A model generated the notes under the pieces. The model had not been told where the DNA came from and did not search any database. It was given only the letters and a program-made list of their open reading frames with translations. Both the position numbers and the translations under genes were made by a program. From positions 1 to 14,481 of the forward strand of contig JAEYRX010000066.1 in assembly GCA_023435225.1 (NCBI GenBank): a DNA stretch of 14,481 bases, given 5' to 3'. Shown here one piece after another: positions 1 through 6,016 of the stretch (the first letter of the stretch is position 1; each line of letters starts with the position of its first letter). This DNA is from Bacillota bacterium. Lineage in GTDB: Bacteria > Bacillota > UBA4882 > UBA8346.

Positions 1-272
1 AACATGATGGTAAGCCAGGTGTCAAAGTCTTATGGCGCGGCCTACAAAAACTTAATGAAGGACTTTTATTTGTTGAATATTTTCGATCAATTCAATCTTC
101 TTCCCAAGATATGGGTAATGGTTAGCCGGGCGGGGAAAGGTGGCCTCGCAAGGCCAGATAGGGGTATCTACACCCAAGTTTCCAATATACATTTTTACCT
201 AACCAAATCAACCAAAAATAGGCGTCCTCGTCACCTCACTCACACTCACGCCTATCCCGGGAGGAATAATCC
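1..272. other. Intergenic region upstream of symE-like gene; no convincing gene
   Basis: I see no recognisable protein. An open frame at 4-282 has no ribosome binding site, odd composition, and runs over the start of the next gene, so I do not call it. Two small hairpins lie close together: TGGCCT (141-146) with AGGCCA (151-156) around a CGCA loop, and GGGT (162-165) with ACCC (172-175). Neither is followed by a T run, so they are not terminators. They may be part of a structured leader or antisense-RNA region for the SymE-like gene, but this is inference. Confidence 0.4.
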
Positions 273-467
273 ATGCCGATAAAACTCCACCACCACACCG
301 TTGGCTCAATCCGCACCAACGGAAAAACAGTCCCCCAGATCCGCCTCTCCGGCCAATGGCTGGAACGTCACGGTTTCAAACCCGGCTGTAAATTTACCGT
401 CTATGAACTCTCCGGCTGCCTGGTCTTGTCGCTGCCCTGGACGGGAAAGAATGAAAGTGAAGAATAA
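273..467 (+). CDS. SymE-like small toxin-family protein
   Basis: A 64-residue protein matching the compact core of the SymE family (type I toxin-antitoxin toxins with an AbrB/SpoVT-like fold; in E. coli an SOS-induced RNA-cleaving toxin repressed by an antisense RNA). The family pattern is visible at residues 19-54: VPQIRLSGQWLERHGFKPGCKFTVY, then GCLVL, that is, an IRLSGxWLExxGF helix, a PGxKxTV strand turn and a final GCLVL strand. E. coli SymE is longer, so this is a minimal version. The start is set by GGGAGG at 260-265, seven bases before ATG 273. No partner protein lies beside it, consistent with an RNA antitoxin or with a solitary gene. It converges on the secretin gene. Family assignment is fairly sure; activity as a toxin is not shown. 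Confidence 0.7.
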   Translation: MPIKLHHHTVGSIRTNGKTVPQIRLSGQWLERHGFKPGCKFTVYELSGCLVLSLPWTGKNESEE

Positions 468-534
468 AAAGAAAGGTTCGTGAGGGAGATTAGTGCTTCG
501 GGTTGTATCCATTTTTTAAACACAATTGAATCCC

Positions 535-568
535 AAAAAAACCGCCGGAGTTAATAGCTACTCCGGCG
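535..568 (-). terminator. Intrinsic terminator of the secretin gene
   Basis: A 9-bp perfect stem, CGCCGGAGT (543-551) with ACTCCGGCG (560-568), has an 8-nt loop. On the minus strand it is followed by seven T (A run at 535-541 on the plus strand). It lies 18 bases past the stop of the leftward secretin gene. It could also slow plus-strand transcripts from the SymE-like gene, but there the T tail is poor. Confidence 0.88.
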
Positions 569-585
569 ATTGTCTGTTTAATTTC

Positions 586-2895
586 TTATTCTTTCTTCTT
601 CCTTTTCTTGCCTTCCTTCCCGTCCGTAGTACCTTCCGGATTTATCTCCTTTTCTACTTCCTCTTTTATATCCGTATTCATAGGCTCGATAATCTTTTTA
701 GTTACCTCACTATTTTCTTTTCCATCGTAAACCAGATGAGGAGTAATTAAAATAACAAACTCTTCCTGCGAATCGATGTTTTTTCGTTTTTTAAAGAGGT
801 AACCCAATAGCGGAATATCACCTAAAATCGGGATTTTAGAAATAGTAGTCGATTTATTGGATTTTTTTAAGCCGCTTATTACTATCGTCTGATTATCATC
901 TACTCTTATTGTTGTTTCGGTAGAGCGTTCAAAAGTCTCCGGTACACTGGTATTATCAGGAATAGATCCGTATTCACTAATTTTCGGCTTAATCTCCATT
1001 GTAATCTTATTTTCCGCAACCCAAGGAGTAATAGTAATATATAAACCGGAATCAAATGATTTATCAGTATAAGCCTGTACGGGTTTATTATCTGAATCGG
1101 TTGTAGCTGTTTTAATGGAATAAACTCTTTTAGTGGAAACACTAAAGTTTGTCGGATAACCGTTTAAGGTAGTAATTGTAGGATTGGAAAGTACTTTAGC
1201 CTTGCCTTTATTAATCAAAGCAGTTAGAGTAGCCTTAATGGAACCGGATGCTTCATCATATGTAAATGTAGACTCCTTAGGACTAAGACCAATAGATAGT
1301 TGTTTTCCATCATTTAATTTAATGGCTCCGGAAGGAGGCGTCCAATCTAAATCATTGGAATTGGATACCTGGATTATACTAATATCAAATACAATCATCG
1401 GATTAACCTGGTCCACTTTCTCAATGTACTGTTTTACTTGATTGATTACATTTTGGGGACCGGTGACGGTGATTGAATTCAACTCCTTAACCACAATAAT
1501 ATCGGTTTTCGGAATCGAAGCCGGTATTAACTTCAATACATCCTCAGCCTTTAAATATTTAATTTTAATTAGTTCCGTACGATCTTCGTTATTTTCCGCA
1601 TCAATTTGTTTTAAATACTCCTCAAAAAGCTGATGCACCGCAGGGACGGCTGTTACTATTAAGGCGTTTTTTTCCTGCATCAAAACAAAACTCTGCCTTG
1701 GAAAGACCGGGGGCAAGGTATTTAGTAATTGATCGGCTTTTAAATATTTGATCGGGTATACCTTTACATCGGCAAATTCGGCATTTTCGGGCCTGATTGA
1801 TAAACCATCGCCGATTAAATAGGTATCGTTTATTAATTTATAGGTAAAGATGGTACCTTTTAATAAATAGTCCAGCGCTTCAGTGAATTTTAACTTTTTG
1901 AGACGAATATTATTGACGGTCCAATTAACTTGGGCCATTATCACCAGATTGAGGTTGGCTTTTCGGGCCATATCACTGATTACCGAAGTTATTGAAGCCG
2001 TCTGAATCTCCAGATCGAATAATTCATTCCTGGAGTCATAATTAATCTGGAGGTTTTGGCCGCCTTGAGAAAAACTGGAACTCCGGGCGATCCGCCAGGC
2101 CAATCCGTCCCGGATTAATTGCAAGTTATTGGATTGGCATAAAATATTCAAGGCGTCCGGTAAAGGGAGATTTTGAAAATAGATAGTGATATTAGATGTT
2201 ACATCTTGGTTGGGGACGATCGAGACCCCCGTCTTTTCAGTAATTGATCGGGCCAGAATGGAAATAGGGACATTTTTAGCGTCAACAGTCAATAAATCAT
2301 TTTGATAACTTATATTAAACGGCATTTGATTGGTTGGCTTCTTTCTGATGAAAGTGACGGCGCCGTTTTTCTCGGCCATACAGTTGGCCTGAAATAAAAC
2401 CGTATCAATCCCGTTTTCCAATGAAACACGACTGAAGCTGAGGGTAATTCGTTCTTTCAAATCAGGGTCAGGAACCAGATTAACTCCGGCCTTCTCTGAA
2501 ATAGCTTTTAAAACCTTAATCAAACGGGCATTTTGGGCTTCCAGAGTCAATAAGTTATCTTGATATTCAACGTTTAAAACCGAGTTATCGACTTGGGTGA
2601 TAGTATATAGATTGTTATCTTTGGTAATAACCAAATTATTAGTTTGGGCAATAATACCTAAAGCGTCCTCAAAGGTCACTTTGCTAAGATGAATGGTGAC
2701 TGAACCACTAACTTCATTATCAATAAGGAAATTGGCGCCTTCTTGGGAAGCAAGAATCCTTAATACATCTTTTAAGTCGGCATTTTTAAAGTCCAAATTA
2801 ATTGGCTTGCTGGTTTGTCCTAGGGCAAGAGGAGAAAGTAGGATAATAAATAAAAATATCAAAAAAAATGAATAAAATCTTACAAACTTTCGCAT
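586..2895 (-). CDS. Secretin (type IV pilus / type II secretion PilQ-GspD family)
   Basis: A 769-residue outer-membrane secretin. A signal peptide covers residues 1-26 (basic MRKFVR, long hydrophobic core, cleavage near ALG-Q). Four tandem STN/N0-like repeats follow at about 32-100, 107-184, 193-270 and 282-364, each with an alternating strand pattern and a 'D/TxxxxxxLxxLxxxTGxxxxxxxxV' helix core. Two N1/N2-type secretin_N modules come next (378-432 and 440-495, both with an IKYLKA start). The secretin pore domain is at 500-722, with the hallmark KIPILGDIPLLGYLF (687-701) and VILITPHLV. The tail (723-769) is highly charged and lysine-rich. AGGTGG on the minus strand, seven bases before ATG, supports the start. 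A secretin needs an outer membrane, so the host should be diderm. No pilMNOP or gsp genes lie beside it, so the exact machine is unknown and no gene symbol is given. Confidence 0.9.
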   Translation of the reverse strand: MRKFVRFYSFFLIFLFIILLSPLALGQTSKPINLDFKNADLKDVLRILASQEGANFLIDNEVSGSVTIHLSKVTFEDALGIIAQTNNLVITKDNNLYTITQVDNSVLNVEYQDNLLTLEAQNARLIKVLKAISEKAGVNLVPDPDLKERITLSFSRVSLENGIDTVLFQANCMAEKNGAVTFIRKKPTNQMPFNISYQNDLLTVDAKNVPISILARSITEKTGVSIVPNQDVTSNITIYFQNLPLPDALNILCQSNNLQLIRDGLAWRIARSSSFSQGGQNLQINYDSRNELFDLEIQTASITSVISDMARKANLNLVIMAQVNWTVNNIRLKKLKFTEALDYLLKGTIFTYKLINDTYLIGDGLSIRPENAEFADVKVYPIKYLKADQLLNTLPPVFPRQSFVLMQEKNALIVTAVPAVHQLFEEYLKQIDAENNEDRTELIKIKYLKAEDVLKLIPASIPKTDIIVVKELNSITVTGPQNVINQVKQYIEKVDQVNPMIVFDISIIQVSNSNDLDWTPPSGAIKLNDGKQLSIGLSPKESTFTYDEASGSIKATLTALINKGKAKVLSNPTITTLNGYPTNFSVSTKRVYSIKTATTDSDNKPVQAYTDKSFDSGLYITITPWVAENKITMEIKPKISEYGSIPDNTSVPETFERSTETTIRVDDNQTIVISGLKKSNKSTTISKIPILGDIPLLGYLFKKRKNIDSQEEFVILITPHLVYDGKENSEVTKKIIEPMNTDIKEEVEKEINPEGTTDGKEGKKRKKKE

Positions 2896-2948
2896 TTAAC
2901 TAACCACCTGTTTTTCTTTCTGAATATTACATTATATTACATTACTTC

Positions 2949-3011
2949 TTATCAAAATACTAGAGCTCGTTCACCTGTATTATTAAAATTAACAATTGAG
3001 GATTTTGATAA
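2949..3011. repeat. 10-bp inverted repeat upstream of secretin gene
   Basis: TTATCAAAAT (2949-2958) and ATTTTGATAA (3002-3011) are perfect reverse complements separated by 43 bases, upstream of the secretin start (2895, minus strand). This could be a pair of operator half-sites around the secretin promoter or chance in AT-rich DNA. I could not identify a well-spaced minus-strand promoter with confidence. Confidence 0.35.
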
Positions 3012-3072
3012 CAAAAAATTTAACATTCCGATACAATATATTGATAGCCGCATCTAGGTTATTCACTATATG

Positions 3073-3125
3073 GTTGTTTCCATCAATATCTATAATAGAT
3101 ATTATCTCTTATTGATGTAAACAAC
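3073..3125. repeat. 16-bp inverted repeat with nested palindrome
   Basis: GTTGTTTCCATCAATA (3073-3088) pairs with TATTGATGTAAACAAC (3110-3125) with one mismatch. Between and partly overlapping them, ATATCTAT (3086-3093) and ATAGATAT (3095-3102) form a second palindrome around A3094. The nested arrangement suggests a cruciform, a structured RNA or the remains of a small mobile element. No coding frame crosses it. Confidence 0.6.
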
Positions 3126-3157
3126 AAGCATCGAAGCATCTACTTCATCGAAAACTC

Positions 3158-3188
3158 AATTAAGGGTAATTATGAAACTCCCTTAATT
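3158..3188. repeat. 9-bp inverted repeat, hairpin-forming
   Basis: AATTAAGGG (3158-3166) and CCCTTAATT (3180-3188) are perfect complements around a 13-nt loop. Neither strand has a clear T tail next to it, so I call it an inverted repeat rather than a terminator. Confidence 0.5.
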
Positions 3189-3248
3189 TGCATATTAACT
3201 TGTATTTAATTCGATTAATTACCAAAATTTCCTTCTTGAGATTTGAAA

Positions 3249-3277
3249 TTGACTTTCGCTATAATATTTGTTATATT
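3249..3277 (+). promoter_or_regulatory. Sigma-A type promoter for the trpP leader
   Basis: TTGACT (-35, 3249-3254) and TATATT (-10, 3272-3277) are separated by exactly 17 bases. Transcription would start around 3283-3285, immediately before the run of NAG triplets. It is the best-matching promoter in the divergent gap and points toward trpP. Confidence 0.65.
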
Positions 3278-3283
3278 ATTTTA

Positions 3284-3341
3284 TAGTTAAGCTTTAGTTT
3301 AGAAAGAATAGAATAGTTAAGACGAGTTAAGACGAGTGCAG
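3284..3341 (+). promoter_or_regulatory. Candidate TRAP-binding site: 11-12 NAG triplets
   Basis: Twelve NAG triplets run in register: TAG 3284, AAG 3289, TAG 3295, TAG 3300, AAG 3304, TAG 3309, TAG 3314, AAG 3319, GAG 3324, AAG 3329, GAG 3334, CAG 3339 (first base given). Spacers are 2 nt except one of 3 and one of 1. If transcription starts at about 3285, the first triplet is at the very 5' end and 11 full triplets remain, the number bound by the 11-subunit TRAP ring in Bacillus. Bacillus sites use mostly GAG and UAG; here four are AAG and one CAG, so the match is imperfect. A 10-nt direct repeat (GTTAAGACGA at 3316-3325 and 3326-3335) accounts for part of the regularity. The TRAP gene mtrB is not in the window. 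Confidence 0.55.
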
Positions 3342-3366
3342 TGGTTGACAATACATAAAGTTATTT

Positions 3367-3393
3367 AACCGGGCGCTGGTTGCCCGGTTTTTT
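3367..3393 (+). terminator. Intrinsic terminator (attenuator) in the trpP leader
   Basis: AACCGGGC (3367-3374) pairs perfectly with GCCCGGTT (3382-3389) over 8 bp with a 7-nt loop and a run of six T (3388-3393). It lies about 110 nt after the predicted transcription start and more than 200 nt before trpP, with no gene between, so it must act on a leader transcript. Its 5' arm can instead pair with C3323-A3330 inside the NAG run, giving a possible antiterminator. Confidence 0.85.
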
Positions 3394-3457
3394 GTTTGGT
3401 CAAAAGACATTTGTGTTTCATTTAATTACATCTTTGAAAAATGTTATTGATTTTTAG

Positions 3458-3555
3458 GGAAGCGCTGATTAATTGAATAAGTAACGTTTTTGTGCTTCGC
3501 AAAATGCCTAATACCGCATATTTGCTCGCACAAAATCGGATTAATCAGCGCTTCC
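3458..3555. mobile_element. 98-bp MITE-like palindromic element, copy 1
   Basis: It begins with GGAAGCGCTGATTAAT and ends with the exact reverse complement ATTAATCAGCGCTTCC. The same 98-bp sequence recurs at 10771-10868 with five substitutions and no indels. It is flanked by TTAG on both sides (3454-3457 and 3556-3559), consistent with a 4-bp target-site duplication. It has no coding capacity, so it would need a transposase in trans. It sits in the trpP leader, between the attenuator and the ribosome binding site. Confidence 0.82.
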
Positions 3556-3604
3556 TTAGATACAAATGTCAGGAGATAAAAAATATTATTAGGAGGGCTT
3601 TTAG

Positions 3605-4147
3605 ATGAGTGTAGAGACGAGAGTAGTAGAGAAGAAAGGTTTAAAAGCAGTAGATGTAGCTGTAGTTGCTGTTTTATTAGCCGTAGGAGCGGTTCTGCGG
3701 ATGTTTACCCCACCGTTCGCCGGTATCACCCCTAACTTCATTATTGGCATGTATTGCTTAGCAATTTTACTGTTACGCCCAAAAATGATCGGAATCATCG
3801 GTATCGGGTTAGTTTCAGCCGCCGTATGTATGGTAACCACCAAGTCGATTATTCCATTTTTAAACTTTATTAGCGAGCCGATTGGAGCAATTGTAGTTGG
3901 AATATTAGCTATGATCAGTCTGGAAATGGGTTTTCTAAAATATGTCCGTCCATTTGTTATTACATTCCTCGGTACTGCTGCCAGCGGGTTCTCATATATT
4001 AGTACTATGATTTTCTTACTGACTGCCGGTGGGAAAAACGCTCCGGCTTTTGCAGCTTTAACAAGTGTAGTCTTAATTACTGCCTTGGCCAATGCAATTT
4101 TGGTAAGTGTTTTATATTTCCCATTAAAAGCCGCTTTAAGGCGTTAA
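3605..4147 (+). CDS. trpP: ECF transporter S component, TrpP-like (tryptophan)
   Basis: A 180-residue, very hydrophobic membrane protein with about five to six transmembrane segments (about 17-35, 42-58, 61-78, 93-109, 114-140, 148-172). It resembles Bacillus TrpP (YhaG): an N-terminal VGAVLRMFTPPFAGITPNF (27-45), the LRPK turn (57-60), and a middle segment with FLNFISEPIGAIV (85-97). S components bind the substrate in the membrane and dock onto an EcfA/EcfA'/EcfT module, and exactly such genes follow. GGAGGG at 3593-3598 sets the ATG 3605 start. The long leader carries a candidate TRAP site and terminator, which supports tryptophan as substrate. Fold and ECF role are near certain; tryptophan specificity rests on remembered similarity plus the leader. 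Confidence 0.75.
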   Translation: MSVETRVVEKKGLKAVDVAVVAVLLAVGAVLRMFTPPFAGITPNFIIGMYCLAILLLRPKMIGIIGIGLVSAAVCMVTTKSIIPFLNFISEPIGAIVVGILAMISLEMGFLKYVRPFVITFLGTAASGFSYISTMIFLLTAGGKNAPAFAALTSVVLITALANAILVSVLYFPLKAALRR

Positions 4148-4172
4148 TATAAGCCTCTAACGCGATCTTCAA

Positions 4173-4248
4173 AATCCATGTTAATCTGTGTAAATCCTGT
4201 CTAAATGAATGTTTTTAATAGACAGGATTAACACGGATTAAATGGATT
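4173..4248. repeat. 30-bp imperfect inverted repeat between trpP and ecfA
   Basis: The arm at 4173-4203 is nearly the reverse complement of 4219-4248 (about four differences), around a 15-nt loop. It contains AATCCTGTCTA and TAGACAGGATT perfectly paired next to the loop. No T tail follows, so it is not an ordinary terminator. Repeats built from AATCCTGTCTA-like words are familiar in intergenic DNA of many bacteria. It could protect mRNA ends or alter the expression ratio between trpP and the ATPase genes. Confidence 0.6.
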
Positions 4249-4322
4249 ACGGATTTCTATAAAATTACAAAGAGGATATTTTTGGTTCCGGCTTTGCCGG
4301 GATAAATTAGGAGATAAAATTA

Positions 4323-5180
4323 ATGAAGCCGGTAATTTCAATTGAAAATCTTTCATTTACATATTCAGGTTCGGAATATCAAGCTTTATCGGATATTAAC
4401 TTTCAAGTGCAAACAGGTGAATTTGTTGGAATTACCGGCCCGGCCGGCGCCGGCAAATCAACCTTAATGCTTTGTATTAATGGAATCATCCCGCATTTTC
4501 AGGATGGTAAATTCCAAGGCAAAGTGTTGATTAACGGGGTTGATACTTTTGAAACAAGCTGTGCGGAAATATCCCGGCAGGTAGGAAGTGTTTTTCAGGA
4601 CCCGGAAGCCCAAATTGTGGCGCCAACCGTAGAGGATGAAATTGCCTTTGGATTGGAGAACTTCGGAGTGGAGCCGACAATAATCGAAGAGCGGATAACT
4701 GAAGCGCTAGAACTCACCGGGATTACTAAACTACGTGAACGTTCAACCACCGAACTGTCGGGCGGCCAAAAGCAACGAGTTGCTATTGCTGCAGCCATAG
4801 CATTACGGCCGGAAATTTTAATCTTGGATGAGCCTACTTCGGAATTGGACCCAATCGGGACGATTGAAGTCTTTGAAGTTCTTAAACAACTTAATGAACG
4901 TTACAACTTGACTATCGTTGTAGTGGAACAAAAAATAAACATTATAATGGAATACATCCATCGTTTAATAATTTTTAACCAGGGGAAATTGGTAAGCGAC
5001 CGGTCTCCCAGGGAAGTTATCAATGAACCGGAGCTTTTAAGCGGTATTGGTTTAAAGGCGCCGCCGGTGAGTGAATTGGCTATTTTGTTAAAGGAAAACG
5101 GCGTTTATAATGAAGAGCTCCCTTTAACCGTTGATGAAGCTTATTGGGGCTTATTGAAAAGCTTTGGGGGCAAATTATGA
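4323..5180 (+). CDS. ECF transporter ATPase, first subunit (EcfA1/CbiO-like)
   Basis: A 285-residue ABC ATPase that powers the ECF importer. Motifs in order: Walker A GPAGAGKST (39-47), Q-loop VFQDPEAQIV (90-99), signature LSGGQKQRVAIA (145-156), Walker B ILILDEP (165-171) with catalytic Glu170, D-loop SELDP, and a C-terminal extension typical of EcfA proteins. The switch (H-loop) histidine is missing: the site reads VVVEQK, with Gln203 where VxHD is usual. AGGAGA nine bases upstream supports ATG 4323. It follows trpP by 175 bp and its stop overlaps the next ATPase gene by ATGA, so the module genes are translationally coupled. Likely forms a heterodimer with the downstream ATPase. Confidence 0.9.
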   Translation: MKPVISIENLSFTYSGSEYQALSDINFQVQTGEFVGITGPAGAGKSTLMLCINGIIPHFQDGKFQGKVLINGVDTFETSCAEISRQVGSVFQDPEAQIVAPTVEDEIAFGLENFGVEPTIIEERITEALELTGITKLRERSTTELSGGQKQRVAIAAAIALRPEILILDEPTSELDPIGTIEVFEVLKQLNERYNLTIVVVEQKINIIMEYIHRLIIFNQGKLVSDRSPREVINEPELLSGIGLKAPPVSELAILLKENGVYNEELPLTVDEAYWGLLKSFGGKL

Positions 5181-6016
5181 TTAAAGTACAAAAATTACAA
5201 TATCATTATTCAAACGGTATCCCGGTTTTGGAAGACCTTGATTTCGAAATCCGCCAAGGTGAATTTGTGGCCCTAATTGGACAAAATGGGGCCGGAAAGA
5301 CTACTTTGTTAAAACAGTTTAACGGACTATTAAAACCTTCTTCCGGTGACATTTTTATTGATGGGATTAACACCAAAGAGAGTACTACCGGGGTTTTAGC
5401 GCGTAAAGTAGGCTATCTTTTCCAAAATCCCGACCATCAGATTTTTATGCCGACAGTTGAAAAAGAAATCGGATTTGGCCCTGGAAATCTTGGCCTTAAT
5501 AAAAGCGAAATCAAGGATAGGGTTTTAGAAGCTGCTTCTCAAGTAGGCTTATCAGCTTATTTATCGGAAAATCCCCTGTTTTTAAGTAAAGGGCAACGGC
5601 AGCGGGTTGCCTTTGCTTCTCTGCTCTCCATGAAGCCGGAAGTAATGGTTTTAGACGAGCCAACCACCGGCCAGGATTATCAAGAAGGAATTGAGATTAT
5701 GGAGATGGTAAAAAAACTCCATACTCAAGGGCACACAATTATTTTTGTCACTCATGATATGGAGTTGGTGGCCAGATATGCGGAAAGGGTTATTGTCCTT
5801 AGCCAAGGCCGGATTTTACTTGATGATACCTGCCGGAATGTTTTTTATCAGCCGGAAATCTTAGAAAAAACTAATCTCTATCCGCCGCAGATTGCCCGTT
5901 TGGTTCAGAGATTCGGAAGTAACCAAAGCCGGTTCGATAAAGCAATCTCGGTTGAAGAATTATTTGCTCAGGTAATGAAAGTTTTAGGGAGTGACCTAAA
6001 TGTCAATTGTAGCTAA
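5177..6016 (+). CDS. ECF transporter ATPase, second subunit (EcfA2/CbiO-like)
   Basis: A 279-residue ABC ATPase and likely partner of the preceding subunit. Motifs: Walker A GQNGAGKTT (35-43), Q-loop LFQNPDHQIF (81-90), signature LSKGQRQRVA (136-145), Walker B VMVLDEP (156-162) and a normal switch histidine in VTHD (His193). The signature has Lys where Gly is usual (LSKGQ). A frame opens upstream at ATG 5144, but I chose ATG 5177 because it overlaps the upstream stop in the classic ATGA arrangement, has GGGGG upstream at good spacing, and starts the protein at MIKVQKLQYHY, the normal first strand. It overlaps ecfT by 17 bases. Confidence 0.9.
   Translation: MIKVQKLQYHYSNGIPVLEDLDFEIRQGEFVALIGQNGAGKTTLLKQFNGLLKPSSGDIFIDGINTKESTTGVLARKVGYLFQNPDHQIFMPTVEKEIGFGPGNLGLNKSEIKDRVLEAASQVGLSAYLSENPLFLSKGQRQRVAFASLLSMKPEVMVLDEPTTGQDYQEGIEIMEMVKKLHTQGHTIIFVTHDMELVARYAERVIVLSQGRILLDDTCRNVFYQPEILEKTNLYPPQIARLVQRFGSNQSRFDKAISVEELFAQVMKVLGSDLNVNCS

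Noticed and set aside
4..282. Open frame of 92 codons before the SymE-like gene
   Set aside because: No ribosome binding site, low-complexity basic tail, no recognisable family, and it overlaps the well-supported start region of the next gene.
3285..3400. tRNA-Trp T-box riboswitch in the trpP leader
   Set aside because: I looked for the conserved T-box word (TGGNACC) and specifier-loop structure before the terminator and found neither; the NAG triplets explain the leader better.
3601..4092. 163-codon open frame on the minus strand
   Set aside because: It is the antisense shadow of trpP; the plus-strand frame has a good ribosome binding site and a clear membrane-protein pattern.
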